Counted from the stretch's first letter, positions 27,913 to 37,964 are shown. The stretch: 64,000 nt of DNA from Lacibacter sp. H407 (GCF_037892605.1 NZ_JBBKTU010000001.1:2666001-2730000); one strand, 5' to 3'. Translations and numbers: made by a program. The notes: generated from the sequence alone by a model not told the origin.

Positions 27913-29592
27913 TTAAAGAGATACTCCTCTTTTCCAGGGAATAAAATCATCCTGCGCTAATTGCCCTGCTTTTGTGATTATTTCCCCACTGGCTACTTTA
28001 ATACAGAATTCAAGGATTTCTTCGCCCATTTGCTGAATTGTTTTTTCGCCGGAAATAATGGGCCCGGTGTCAATGTCAATGATATCACTCATTCGTTTTG
28101 CCAGAACAGAGTTAGTTGATAATTTGATTGTGGGTGCAACCGGGTTGCCGGTTGGAGTTCCCAATCCTGTTGTAAAAAGAATTAATGTAGCTCCGGACGC
28201 TGCTTTGCCGGTAGTTGCTTCTACATCGTTTCCCGGAGTGCAAACCAAACTCAAACCAGGTTCTGTTGCGGGTTCTGTATAATCCAATACAGACACAACA
28301 GGAGAGGTGCCACCTTTTCGTGCTGCACCTGTAGATTTAATTGCATCTGTGATCAACCCATCTTTAATATTACCGGGTGATGGGTTCATGTGAAAACCGG
28401 AACCTACGTTGCGAGCCTGCTGATCATACGTTTCCATCAGGTTGATAAATTTCGCCGCCGCTTCTTTATTTACGCATCGGTCAATGAGGTCCTGTTCTGC
28501 TCCGCACAATTCCGGAAATTCTGCTAACAATACTTTTCCTCCCAGGGCAACAAGCAAATCGGATGTATGGCCTATTGCCGGGTTGGCGGATATACCACTG
28601 AATCCATCACTGCCACCACATTTTACACCCATGCATAAATGACTGAGCGGAACAGGTTCTCGTTCAAGTTTATTGATTTCAATGAGTCCTTTAAATGTTT
28701 GCCTGATTGCCTCTGAAATTAAGTGCTCTTCACTTTGTATTTTTTGTTGCTCGAAAATATAAATGGGTTTTTCAAATGCAGGATTTCGTTGTTTGAGATC
28801 GGCAAGGAAATTTTTTACCTGCAAATGCTGGCATCCAAGACTTAGCAATGTAACTCCGCCAACATTTGGATGATCTGCATAAGAAGCCAGCAAGGCACTC
28901 AATGTTGCAGAGTCCTGTCTGGTACCACCACAACCACCTGCATGATTTAAGAATTTAATACCATCTACATTTTTAAAAAAACGCTCTGTATTAGGAGATT
29001 GAATCGGGTTCAAATTAATGTTGTCAATGTCTTCTCCGGCCTGATATGCTTTGAACATTTGCCGGGTAAATTGCTTATAGCGATCTGTAACTGCATAGCC
29101 AAGTTCATTCCACATCGCTTCTTTTATCACATCAAGATTCCTGTTTTCACAAAAAACAGTTGGAATAAACAGCCAGTAATTCGCAGTACCTACACGGCCA
29201 TCGTTTCGTTTAAATCCGTTGAATGTTTTATTTACAAACTTTGTAATATCGGGTGCTGTCCACTCGTAATGCGTATCCCGATAGGTATACTTGCCTGCAG
29301 CATGTTTGGTGTTGGCAGTGGTCATTACCTGACCTTTCATTACCTGGAATTGAATTTCACCCACTAACACACCATACATAATCACATCATCGCCAGCTTC
29401 CATATCTTTTATAAAAAACTTATGTTTTGCAGGAACCGGATCATGTATGATAATATCATCTCCGTTGTCTGTAACTACTGTTCTTATGGCTAAATCTTTT
29501 AACGCTACAAGAACGTTATCACTCGGATGTATTCTTAAAAAAGTATGTTGTAGTTTTTCTACTGTACCTGCGCTTTGTAAATCATTTTCCAT
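27913..29592 (-). CDS. uxaA: Altronate dehydratase
   Basis: Converts D-altronate to 2-dehydro-3-deoxy-D-gluconate (KDG) in galacturonate breakdown; cytoplasmic, Fe/Mn-dependent. It has 559 residues. Residues about 13-105 are the SAF domain (FLRIHPSDNVLVALKDLA). The catalytic galactarate dehydratase/altronate hydrolase part starts at FNGFKRNDGRVGTANYWL, with NHAGGCGGTRQDS (about 216-228) and GVKCGGSDGFSGISANPAIG (about 325-344) as conserved cysteine-glycine motifs. A separate N-terminal SAF domain in one chain favours altronate dehydratase over galactarate dehydratase. No uxaB, uxaC, kdgK or kdgA is in the window. The gene points away from the PUL but shares its intergenic control region with araC. 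Confidence 0.94.
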   Translation of the reverse strand: MENDLQSAGTVEKLQHTFLRIHPSDNVLVALKDLAIRTVVTDNGDDIIIHDPVPAKHKFFIKDMEAGDDVIMYGVLVGEIQFQVMKGQVMTTANTKHAAGKYTYRDTHYEWTAPDITKFVNKTFNGFKRNDGRVGTANYWLFIPTVFCENRNLDVIKEAMWNELGYAVTDRYKQFTRQMFKAYQAGEDIDNINLNPIQSPNTERFFKNVDGIKFLNHAGGCGGTRQDSATLSALLASYADHPNVGGVTLLSLGCQHLQVKNFLADLKQRNPAFEKPIYIFEQQKIQSEEHLISEAIRQTFKGLIEINKLEREPVPLSHLCMGVKCGGSDGFSGISANPAIGHTSDLLVALGGKVLLAEFPELCGAEQDLIDRCVNKEAAAKFINLMETYDQQARNVGSGFHMNPSPGNIKDGLITDAIKSTGAARKGGTSPVVSVLDYTEPATEPGLSLVCTPGNDVEATTGKAASGATLILFTTGLGTPTGNPVAPTIKLSTNSVLAKRMSDIIDIDTGPIISGEKTIQQMGEEILEFCIKVASGEIITKAGQLAQDDFIPWKRGVSL

Positions 29593-29981
29593 TGCGTTTT
29601 ATTTTGATGTCAGCATCCTTTCCTGTTCTCCTTTGCTGATCTTTTTTTGTTCTTGATTAGTATACGGAATTGCTTTTCTTATTTCAGACCTTGTTTTACA
29701 AACTGTAACGCCTACCTGAAGAAATATAGGATGCTGTACGATCATTATAAATTTTGCTTCTAATTCTTTTGTGAGATAACTTATTATGAGAAACAATTTC
29801 AAACACCAGTAAATGCAAAAAACAAATTAAGAGATAATGCAAACAGGCATTCGTTATATGATTGCCCTATCATTCAACAATTTTAGCATTCAGTGGAAAG
29901 AGTATGAAGAAGTTCTGCATTAAATCGGTCGAGTCGCAGACAGAATTTGGCAGCCGAACGCAGGTATTTTAGGTTTTTCGG

Positions 29982-29995
29982 GAACGATTGCGTAA
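29982..29995. promoter_or_regulatory. LacI-like operator candidate 1
   Basis: GAACGATTGCGTAA shares the 10-base core AACGATTGCG with a second site 116 bases away. The core resembles LacI-family operators with a central CG (PurR type when read on the other strand, CGCAATCGTT). Confidence 0.45.
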
Positions 29996-30093
29996 AAATT
30001 TATTTCTTTTTGGGATGTAGAATTTTCCGGTTCTTTTCGACCTTTTTGCTTCTAATCAATTATAAGTCAACTCTTTAATTACTTTTTTTTATT

Positions 30094-30109
30094 ACGAAAA
30101 CGATTGCGG
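30094..30109. promoter_or_regulatory. LacI-like operator candidate 2
   Basis: ACGAAAACGATTGCGG; on the reverse strand CGCAATCGTTTTCGT differs by one base from the PurR-type operator pattern CGCAAACGTTTTCGT. It lies just upstream of the candidate araC promoter. The LacI regulator at 26889 is the nearest candidate to bind it. Confidence 0.5.
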
Positions 30110-30116
30110 ACATTTT

Positions 30117-30149
30117 TTTGCAGAAGGCATGGGTAGTAAGCTATATTGG
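30117..30149 (+). promoter_or_regulatory. Candidate Bacteroidota promoter for araC
   Basis: TTTG (30117-30120), a 21-base spacer, and TATATTGG (30142-30149) fit the Bacteroidota -33/-7 pattern with one mismatch. It would leave a leader of roughly 57 bases. Confidence 0.42.
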
Positions 30150-30212
30150 CATTAGGATCCTGAATTTGCTGAGATTCAGGACAAGATTGCTTAACAAACG
30201 AAAACTTGCTGT

Positions 30213-31091
30213 ATGCGTCCCCAACTATTAAAAGTGTCCAAAGAGCCACAATACTCTTTTAGTGTCCGTAGAGATCATGCTCCGTATGTCAATAACCGTT
30301 GGCACTATCATCCTGAAGTTGAATTGATTCATTTTAAGAAAGGAGAAGGCACCCAGTTTATTGGAGACAACATTCGACCTTTTAAAGCCGGAGATGTTGT
30401 GATAGTAGGAGCAAACCTGCCACATTACTGGAGGTTTGATGATGCTTATTTTGAAGAAAATGCGCCTGTTGAAGCCGACGTTAGGGTGGCACATTTTTGT
30501 GAGAATTTCTGGGGAAGCCAATTTTTGGAGCTGCCGGAAAATATGAACATTAAGAGTTTGCTCGACAAAGCAAAACGAGGTTTACAGGTAACAGGTAATA
30601 CCCGCATTAAAGTGGCAACCTTGCTTGGGTCGTTATTGGAAAGTACCAACAATCAACGCATTATTTTATTGATGGAGGCTTTAAATATCATTGCATCTTG
30701 TAAACAGTTAGAGCCATTATCTTCCATTGGATTTAAGTATGATATGGTAGAAGATGAAAAAGACCGGATCAATGCGATCTACGAATACAGTCTCAAAAAT
30801 TTTAAACGGCCTATTTTACTGGAAGAGATAGCGGGTGTTGCGAATATTAGTCCAAACTCTTTCTGCCGTTACTTCAAATCACGAACCAGAAAAACCTATT
30901 CGCAATTTTTAATTGAAATACGAGTTGGGCATGCCTGCAAACTTTTAATTGAAAATAATTTAAGTATTAAGCAGCTCTGTTACGAAAGCGGCTTTAATAA
31001 TTTTACAAGTTTTCATAAGTATTTCAAATTGATTACAAGTAAAAGTCCGCTCACGTATCAGAAGGAGTTTATGGGAAAGTTAACGGCTTAA
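30213..31091 (+). CDS. AraC-family transcriptional regulator with N-terminal cupin domain
   Basis: DNA-binding regulator of 292 residues at the head of the PUL. The N-terminal cupin (residues about 20-95) has NNRWHYHPEVELIHFKKGEG and DVVIVGANLPHYWRF. Two C-terminal helix-turn-helix motifs follow: LEEIAGVANISPNSFCRYFK (about 206-225) and IKQLCYESGFNNFTSFHKYF (about 254-273). It precedes the GH36 gene by 105 bases in the same direction. It is probably the local activator of the PUL; no SusR, hybrid two-component system or ECF sigma/anti-sigma pair is present in the window. The inducer is unknown. Confidence 0.92.
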   Translation: MRPQLLKVSKEPQYSFSVRRDHAPYVNNRWHYHPEVELIHFKKGEGTQFIGDNIRPFKAGDVVIVGANLPHYWRFDDAYFEENAPVEADVRVAHFCENFWGSQFLELPENMNIKSLLDKAKRGLQVTGNTRIKVATLLGSLLESTNNQRIILLMEALNIIASCKQLEPLSSIGFKYDMVEDEKDRINAIYEYSLKNFKRPILLEEIAGVANISPNSFCRYFKSRTRKTYSQFLIEIRVGHACKLLIENNLSIKQLCYESGFNNFTSFHKYFKLITSKSPLTYQKEFMGKLTA

Positions 31092-31196
31092 CTGAATCTC
31101 TAAAACTGTGCTAATATAATTGAATAGAGTGGCAACCTGTAGCTATCCTCTTTTCCTGTAACCTGTTTTCTTTGCTTTAACATTAACTATTGCTAT

Positions 31197-33350
31197 ATGA
31201 GGATTTTGCCTGCAGTTGTTGCGTGCTTTCTTTTTACGTTCCATGCTTTTGGACAGGCAACGAAGCCGATTGTTATTGAAACAAAAAATACAGCGATTGT
31301 TTTGACCGTTGCAAATAACCAACGCTTACAGCAATCGTATATCGGTCAAAAATTAGGGGCTGCAGATTACAATGAAATGAAAGGTGGGCGAGAAGTTTAT
31401 TTAACTGCAGGCATGGAAAATCAGTTTGAACCAGCTATTCGAGTGATTCATGCCGATGGGAATCCCTCGCTTGAGTTAAAATATGTTTCGCATAAAACAA
31501 CGGGTGATGCAAATGTGAAATCAACTGCTATTGTATTAAAGGATCCTGTTTACCCAGTAGAAGTGATTCTGCATTATGTTAGTTATTTTAATGAAGATGT
31601 TTTCAAATGCTGGAGCGAAATTGTACATAAGGAAAAGAAACAGGTGCTGCTTACACAATACGCTTCTTCCTTACTTCATTTCACAGCAGATGAATATTGG
31701 CTCACGCAGTTTCATGGAGATTGGGCAAGAGAAATGAACATTGTGGAAGAAAAATTGACAAACGGAATAAAATCAATTGAGAGTAAGCTTGGCACCCGTA
31801 CAAATTTTTACCAAACGCAGGTTTTCTTTTTATCACTCAACAAACCTTCTACTGAAACGGATGGTGACGTAATTGCAGGAACTTTAGGCTGGACGGGTAA
31901 TTTCAAATTCACGTTTGAAGTTGATCAACGAAACGGACTTCGTGTGCTTTCTGGTATTAATCCATATGCTTCGGAATACAATCTGCAGCCAGGCGAAAAA
32001 TTTACAACGCCCGAATTTATATTTACTTATTCTGCAAACGGAAAAGGATTAGCAAGCCGGAATATTCATCGCTGGGCAAGAAATTATGCCGTATTAGATG
32101 GTAACAAACCCAGGTTCACACTTTTGAATAATTGGGAAGCAACCCACACCAGTTTTACTGAGACAAAATTGGTTGAGCTGTTTGACGAAGCAAAAAAATT
32201 AGGTGTCGATCTTTTTTTGTTGGATGATGGATGGTTTGGAAATAAATATCCACGCAACGATGATAAAAATGGATTGGGCGATTGGCAGGAAGATAAATTG
32301 AAGTTGCCCAGTGGTATTGGTTATCTGGTGAAAGAAGCAGAAAAAAAGGAAATAAAATTTGGTATCTGGTTAGAACCGGAAATGGTAAACCCTAAAAGTG
32401 AATTATACGAGCAGCATCCTGATTGGATATTGAAACTGCCAAATCGTGAAGAGAATTATGGACGTAATCAATTGATACTTGATTTAGTGAATCCGGAGGT
32501 ACAGGATTTTGTTTTCAATATTGTAAACGACATGTTGACGAATTACCCTGGTATTGCGTTTATAAAATGGGATTGTAACCGGAGTATGACAAATGCTTAT
32601 TCGCCTTATTTAAAAGAAAAGCAAACGCATCTGTTTCTTGATTATACAAAAGGGTTGTATAAAGTAATGGAACGCATCCGCAAAAAGCATCCACACTTGC
32701 CTATCATGTTGTGTGCAGGAGGTGGAGGTCGTACAGACTATGGTGCTATGAAATACTTTACAGAATTCTGGCCAAGCGATAATACAGACGGACTCGAACG
32801 CATATTCATCCAATGGGGTTACTCTTATTTCTTTCCTGCAAACACTATTTCTGCACATGTAACAAGTATGGGCAAACAGCAGTCGTTGAAATTCAGGACG
32901 GATGTTGCTATGATGGGCAAAATGGGCTACGACATAAGAGTGAACAATTTTACAAAGCAAGAATTGGAGTTTAGTAATGAAGCAGTAAAGACTTACAAAC
33001 GCATCAGCGATGTCATTTGGTTTGGCGATCTCTATCGTTTAATCTCACCCTACGAAGAGAGCAGGGCTGTGTTAATGTATGTAAATGAAAATAAAAGCAA
33101 GGCCATTCTTTTTAATTATTTTACAACTACCCGTCGAAAAGATATTTTTTCACGAGTTCTGTTACAAGGCTTAGATCATCAAAAGAAGTATCGTTTAAAA
33201 GAAATCAATCTTTTTCCGGGAACAAAATCAACACAGCCAGATAATGAGAAAGTGTTTAGTGGCGAATACTTGATGAAAGTAGGTTTGAATTTGGCACCCG
33301 GAAGGGCAAATGCATTAAGCAGTACAGTTTTTGAAATCACTGCAGATTAA
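31197..33350 (+). CDS. GH36 alpha-galactosidase
   Basis: Removes terminal alpha-galactosyl residues from oligosaccharides; exported to the periplasm or surface (signal peptide ending FHAFGQ). 717 residues, usual for GH36. Domains: N-terminal beta-sandwich (to about residue 300), then the (beta/alpha)8 barrel and a short C-terminal sheet. Catalytic residues: nucleophile Asp459 in FIKWDCNRS and acid/base Asp528 in WPSDNTDG. LFLLDDGWFGNKYPRNDD is the substrate-binding DDGW motif. It is the first enzyme gene of the PUL and ends 12 bases before a PF05426 lyase-like gene. Alpha-N-acetylgalactosaminidase activity is less likely but not excluded. Confidence 0.93.
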   Translation: MRILPAVVACFLFTFHAFGQATKPIVIETKNTAIVLTVANNQRLQQSYIGQKLGAADYNEMKGGREVYLTAGMENQFEPAIRVIHADGNPSLELKYVSHKTTGDANVKSTAIVLKDPVYPVEVILHYVSYFNEDVFKCWSEIVHKEKKQVLLTQYASSLLHFTADEYWLTQFHGDWAREMNIVEEKLTNGIKSIESKLGTRTNFYQTQVFFLSLNKPSTETDGDVIAGTLGWTGNFKFTFEVDQRNGLRVLSGINPYASEYNLQPGEKFTTPEFIFTYSANGKGLASRNIHRWARNYAVLDGNKPRFTLLNNWEATHTSFTETKLVELFDEAKKLGVDLFLLDDGWFGNKYPRNDDKNGLGDWQEDKLKLPSGIGYLVKEAEKKEIKFGIWLEPEMVNPKSELYEQHPDWILKLPNREENYGRNQLILDLVNPEVQDFVFNIVNDMLTNYPGIAFIKWDCNRSMTNAYSPYLKEKQTHLFLDYTKGLYKVMERIRKKHPHLPIMLCAGGGGRTDYGAMKYFTEFWPSDNTDGLERIFIQWGYSYFFPANTISAHVTSMGKQQSLKFRTDVAMMGKMGYDIRVNNFTKQELEFSNEAVKTYKRISDVIWFGDLYRLISPYEESRAVLMYVNENKSKAILFNYFTTTRRKDIFSRVLLQGLDHQKKYRLKEINLFPGTKSTQPDNEKVFSGEYLMKVGLNLAPGRANALSSTVFEITAD

Positions 33351-33362
33351 CAAAACATGAGT

Positions 33363-34556
33363 ATGAAAAAATTATTGACCATTGTTTGCCTTGCAATAAG
33401 TTTCAATGCGGTTGCTCAAGTGCCCAATACATTGGTCATGAATGCAAGTCGCTTGCAGGAACTTAAACAACTTCATCAGCAGCAACAACTCAAAATAGTT
33501 ACAGACCTATGTAAAGAGGCTGATTCATTATTGAACATGAAGCCGCTTTCTGTAATGGAGAAAGAATTTACTCCTGTAAGCGGAAACAAACATGACTATA
33601 TGAGTCAGGCACCTTATTTCTGGTACGATAGCACAAAGCCAAATGGTTTGCCATATATGCGGAAAGATGGTGTACGCAATCCGGAAATTTACAAGATCAC
33701 TGACCGCAGTTATCTTGGCAGACTTGAAAATGCAACCAGAATATTATCACTTGCATGGTTTTTAACAGGCGAAGAAAAGTATGCACGGAAATCTGCCTCG
33801 TTGCTACGTACCTGGTTTATATCCGAAGCAACAAAAATGAATCCGCATCTTGAATACGGGCAGGCAATTCCCGGAATCAATACAGGAAGAGGCATTGGTA
33901 TTATTGAAACCGTTGCATTGATTACGATTGCCGATGCCGCTTCACTTCTTGCAGGATCGAACGCATGGACGACGAATGATCATCAATCATTAAAAAAGTG
34001 GTATGCGGATTATTTAAACTGGTTGCTGATCAGTAAGTATGGAATGGATGAGCACAAAGCAAAAAATAATCACGGGACCTGGTATTATGCACAGGCAATT
34101 GACTTTGCATTATTTACTGACAATAAAGTAACGGCAAACGAATTGATTGAAGAAAGTAAAAACAGGCTCGACAGCCAATTAACAAAAGAAGGAAAGCAAC
34201 CATTGGAGTTAGAAAGAACCAATGGACTCGGATATAGTACAATGAACCTGCGAGGTTGGTTTACTGTAGCAACATTAGCAAAGAAAGCAGGGTTCGATCT
34301 GTGGAATTATAAAACCAAACAAGGTACAGGTTTATACAAGGCACTTGATTGGCTGATGCCGTATGCGATGGGAGAAAAGAAATGGGAATACCAACAGATC
34401 AGTAAATACAACAAGAGTGATCTCTATACTTTGTTACTGCAGGCAGGAGTTGGTTTTAACGAACCGAAATATTTTTCTGTAGCCAAAAAAATTGAAAAAG
34501 AAAGCAGAACTTTCGTGAATGATATTCTTTTTGAAAAAGAAAAAGCAGGCAAATAG
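33363..34556 (+). CDS. Alginate-lyase-fold protein (PF05426; PL5/PL38-like), paralogue 1
   Basis: Probable polysaccharide lyase of the alpha-toroid class, about 397 residues with signal peptide MKKLLTIVCLAISFNAVAQ. Motifs: KHDYMSQAPYFWYDSTKPNG, ending in PYMRKDGVRNPE, and AKNNHGTWYYAQ with the Asn-Asn-His of PL5 alginate lyases (His237 counted from 33363). GRGIGIIETVALI is also shared with the second paralogue. ATG 33357 is an alternative start, two codons upstream. Such proteins in Bacteroidota PULs act on uronic acids other than alginate (for example glucuronan, PL38), so the substrate should not be read as alginate. Eight bases separate it from the next gene. Confidence 0.82.
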   Translation: MKKLLTIVCLAISFNAVAQVPNTLVMNASRLQELKQLHQQQQLKIVTDLCKEADSLLNMKPLSVMEKEFTPVSGNKHDYMSQAPYFWYDSTKPNGLPYMRKDGVRNPEIYKITDRSYLGRLENATRILSLAWFLTGEEKYARKSASLLRTWFISEATKMNPHLEYGQAIPGINTGRGIGIIETVALITIADAASLLAGSNAWTTNDHQSLKKWYADYLNWLLISKYGMDEHKAKNNHGTWYYAQAIDFALFTDNKVTANELIEESKNRLDSQLTKEGKQPLELERTNGLGYSTMNLRGWFTVATLAKKAGFDLWNYKTKQGTGLYKALDWLMPYAMGEKKWEYQQISKYNKSDLYTLLLQAGVGFNEPKYFSVAKKIEKESRTFVNDILFEKEKAGK

Positions 34557-34563
34557 TTGATTG

Positions 34564-37557
34564 ATGAATAGAATGAAGAAAATAGTATCGTTGACTCTGT
34601 TTGCAATGCTCGGTGTCTATCTCCCTGCATTTGCACAGAAAACGAGTGCACCGAAATTTTCTGTAGAAATTATTCCAAAGAATTCAACCCATGTTGCAAA
34701 CGTTACAAACGATAAGATCATTGTTATTACAGGCAGCACGTATGCATTTACCGTTGATACACATGCCGAGAGTGGACTTATTTCTACCCGAACAACCGTA
34801 AAGCAATTGCTTTCGCAAATAAGATCAAAAGATGGTTCAACTCAACAATATGGTGTCCATAGCAAAGAAGGGAGTATAAAAACCGAAGGGGAACTGGTCA
34901 ACGGTGATCAACTCATCGTAACATCACAAGACGGCAAAACAAAAAAAATATATACGATTGCTGTTGAGCCAATGGCATTAAGTGGTCAGCTTTGGTTAGA
35001 AAAAAAGCAACTTACTGTAAACGCCATCTCCAATCTCACCATCTTCTTGACAGCAGGGCAACGATCACCTGATGCCACGGTTAGGATATGGGTGCCGGCA
35101 GGTATCACAGTAACAAAAGAAAATACAACAGTAAACGTTATCGGTCGTGGTGATGTTTTGTTAAAGGATCTGTCAACGCAACCTATCGGACGGGTTGGAA
35201 GTAAATACTCGTACAAGAAAGTTGGAGATGTTGCTATTTCAAAATCAGCCGATGGTAGAACGTTGCTTACTTTCAAACACCTTGATCTCCGTCCTGCGAA
35301 TGGTGCAGATGTCAGGTTGGTAATACGGGATATAAAATTTAGCAGGACAGGTGACTATTTTGTCAAAGCATCTTATACAACTTCGAAACCGGAAACATTA
35401 ACAAGCGCAGGTACAGGTACTGAAACAGCAAGCATTACCGTTACTCCAACCATTGCTGATTTCGAACGGATGTTGAATAAGGATTTACAGTTTCGGGAAA
35501 CAAATGATACGTACACATCTGTTTCTTTCAAATGGGGTTCGTACATTGCCTCTTCCACCTTACAATTATTGCAATCAGTTGATAGCGGAAAAACTTGGGT
35601 TGCATCAAACGCAAAGATCGATCGTAAAAAAAATACGGCTACAATTGCCGGTTTAATCCCGGATAAGCTCTATCGCTTCAAACTATATACAAAAGAAGGA
35701 GTACACAAAGGATCGTCAAATGAAATCACTTTCTTTTCAGGTAAAATGGATGTAAAGCTGTTTGGTGTAAACGGCGATGGTGTAGCGGATCATACAGAAA
35801 AGACAAATGAAGCCATCAGTTATTTGAACAGCATTGGCGGAGGAACGCTGTTGTTCAGTGATGGTGTTTATAATGTACGAACTGTTCATTTAAAAAGTAA
35901 TGTGTGGTTGTATGTGAAAAAAGGTGCTATTATCCGTGCAATCAAAGGAGCGGATGCTCCCGAGACCACATGGTTCAGCGATAAAAAATATCGTTCCGGA
36001 TTATCGCCAACTGATACTGGTCCCTATGATGATCCGGAAAATTATATGACGAAGCAAGATGTTGGCCATCACTATTTCCGTAACTCTATGTTCTTTTCAG
36101 AAAGAGAAGATAATATTAAAATTATCGGCAGTGGTCTTATTACCGGTAACGGAAATTTAGTAACGGGCGACAGAGTAATGAACAATGCACCGGATAACCG
36201 TGCAGATAAAATGTTTACGTTTAAACTTTGTACCAATATAGAAATTGGAGGTATTTACAGAAGCGAAGATTTGTGGTATGATGCGGCAAAAGATGAGCCT
36301 TACTATATTCGGAAAGATGGATCAATCGATTTTGATACCGACAATATGTTGCAGATCGATCAGGGTGGCCACTTTGTTTTGTTAGCTACAGGTACAGACA
36401 ATATCAACGTACACAATACCTATTTTGCCAAACGCAATCAATCGAACGTGCGTGATATTTATGATTTTATGGCTTGTAACAACGTGACCGTTACCAATAT
36501 TTATTCAAAGGTTAGTTCCGATGACATCGTAAAGCCCGGTTCTGATTGTGCATTAGGATTCACTCGCCCTGCAAGAAATTATAAGGTGCGGAACATTATT
36601 GGCGACACCAATTGTAATCTGTTTCAGATCGGTTCTGAAACTGCTGATGATATAATGGATGTTCATGTCGATAATATTTATGTGCTCGGTGCAAACAAAG
36701 CAGGCTTTTCTATCTCAACAAACGATGGGGCGCATATAAAAGACATTCATCTCAATTGTGGCCATACAGGCATTCTTCATTCTCGTTCCAAAATGTTACG
36801 TACGCACACGCCGTTTTTTATTTCTATCTCCAACCGTGGTCGTATCCTTGGCGCAACTGTAAGTCGATTTAAGTTTGATGAAAATGGCGTAAAGCACGAT
36901 GAGTTACTTGTTACCAACGTGAATATCGGCATCGTGGAAAATATTTTGATCAATGGGGTGGATGTTTCAGAAGTTTATGCTGGCAGTTCCTTTGGAGGCA
37001 AACGGGAAAGATGGAAAGCATATGATGCTACTCAACGAACAGCAACGCCTATTGTTGCGGGATACAGTTTACCAAAGAATCAATTTGTAGAAGGAGGGTT
37101 GAATTTTACTTTACCGAATGGACTGCACACGGGGTATATCAAAAATATTTCCTTCAATGATGTTCAGTTTACGTTGAAAGGAGGAAATCCGATTACTGAT
37201 ACTGCTGCCAGTCCACCAGAGCTGGGAGTGGGACAGTACAATGTATCTAATTTAAAAGTACAACCATCGTTCGGATTATGGGCCCGGCATGTAAAGGGAA
37301 TTGATATCCGCAATTGTAGTTTCAATGTTGAAAAAACAGATAGCCGGTATGCATTGTTTTTTGATGATGTAATAGGAGCGGACGTTTCAGACATTAAAAC
37401 TGTAAAGGCTGCAAATAATCCAATTATAATTAAACTGAAAGACTGTGCAGCTTTTACTATGGGAAAGTTGCTCTACTATAATATCAAGTGGAGCGAGCAA
37501 CCTATTGAGGTGTCAAACGGTTTACATGAAGAGGGTAGCAAGATTATTCGATTTTAA
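34564..37557 (+). CDS. Large multidomain GH28-like beta-helix protein
   Basis: Exported protein of about 997 residues. Signal peptide to LPAFAQ. Residues about 25-390 are beta-sandwich modules, the last fibronectin-III-like (SVSFKWGSYIASSTLQLLQS, IAGLIPDKLYRFKLYT). From about 395 the right-handed beta-helix starts with FGVNGDGVADHTEKTNEAIS, the usual pectate-lyase/GH28 N-terminal motif. Further in are VSSDDIVKPGSDC (paired Asp) and FQIGSETADD, which look like displaced GH28 DD and G-x-E elements. It is roughly twice the normal GH28 length. TTG 34561 and ATG 34573 are other possible starts. The likely activity is on a uronic-acid backbone, but the classical NTD and RIK motifs are not clear, so catalysis is uncertain. 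Confidence 0.8.
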   Translation: MNRMKKIVSLTLFAMLGVYLPAFAQKTSAPKFSVEIIPKNSTHVANVTNDKIIVITGSTYAFTVDTHAESGLISTRTTVKQLLSQIRSKDGSTQQYGVHSKEGSIKTEGELVNGDQLIVTSQDGKTKKIYTIAVEPMALSGQLWLEKKQLTVNAISNLTIFLTAGQRSPDATVRIWVPAGITVTKENTTVNVIGRGDVLLKDLSTQPIGRVGSKYSYKKVGDVAISKSADGRTLLTFKHLDLRPANGADVRLVIRDIKFSRTGDYFVKASYTTSKPETLTSAGTGTETASITVTPTIADFERMLNKDLQFRETNDTYTSVSFKWGSYIASSTLQLLQSVDSGKTWVASNAKIDRKKNTATIAGLIPDKLYRFKLYTKEGVHKGSSNEITFFSGKMDVKLFGVNGDGVADHTEKTNEAISYLNSIGGGTLLFSDGVYNVRTVHLKSNVWLYVKKGAIIRAIKGADAPETTWFSDKKYRSGLSPTDTGPYDDPENYMTKQDVGHHYFRNSMFFSEREDNIKIIGSGLITGNGNLVTGDRVMNNAPDNRADKMFTFKLCTNIEIGGIYRSEDLWYDAAKDEPYYIRKDGSIDFDTDNMLQIDQGGHFVLLATGTDNINVHNTYFAKRNQSNVRDIYDFMACNNVTVTNIYSKVSSDDIVKPGSDCALGFTRPARNYKVRNIIGDTNCNLFQIGSETADDIMDVHVDNIYVLGANKAGFSISTNDGAHIKDIHLNCGHTGILHSRSKMLRTHTPFFISISNRGRILGATVSRFKFDENGVKHDELLVTNVNIGIVENILINGVDVSEVYAGSSFGGKRERWKAYDATQRTATPIVAGYSLPKNQFVEGGLNFTLPNGLHTGYIKNISFNDVQFTLKGGNPITDTAASPPELGVGQYNVSNLKVQPSFGLWARHVKGIDIRNCSFNVEKTDSRYALFFDDVIGADVSDIKTVKAANNPIIIKLKDCAAFTMGKLLYYNIKWSEQPIEVSNGLHEEGSKIIRF

Positions 37558-37964
37558 ATACAGCAAAATTATTAATCATATATCAGTAAGCGTTCGAATC
37601 CTGGCTTTTTATAACAGGTTTCTTTTTGAAAGCTTGAATTGAAGATGTTATTTATATGTATTAAGAATTTTGTTTTGTGAGCCCAGGTTCCGATGTGGTA
37701 TATGAATGGTTAAGCTATGTTGGCAAAGGCCTGAAATATGTTAAAATAACTTAGTGTTTAGTTAATCATCAGACGACTGAGTTATGGGAATCTGTTTAGT
37801 TTGCAGCATATATTGCCTAAGTACAGCCAGACAAGAGCGTATAAAAAACTATTGATAAATTTATTTGAAATGACCGAACGCACAGGTTAACCAAAACGAA
37901 TCGGTGTTTTAACGGTCAACAGTTAACGATTTATTTGGATCATTTCTTAAAACCAAACTGCTAT
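37558..37964. other. Leader region of the PUL susC gene
   Basis: A 407-base gap without a gene. It includes AAAAC and GTTTT as an inverted repeat around GAATCGGT (about 37893-37910), whose AACGAATCG core weakly resembles the LacI-like sites near 30.0 kb. GTTAAC occurs twice nearby. A long untranslated leader or promoter region is likely, but no standard -33/-7 pair was found. Confidence 0.4.

Larger units (their letters stand above)
29593..30212. other. Divergent control region between uxaA and araC
   Basis: A 620-base gap with no convincing gene. It holds two copies of a LacI-like operator core and one candidate forward promoter, listed separately. The uxaA promoter on the reverse strand was not identified. 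Confidence 0.55.

Noticed and set aside
29599-29802. 67-codon reverse-strand open frame upstream of uxaA
   Set aside because: No recognisable domain, unusual composition, and it occupies the likely uxaA leader/promoter region.
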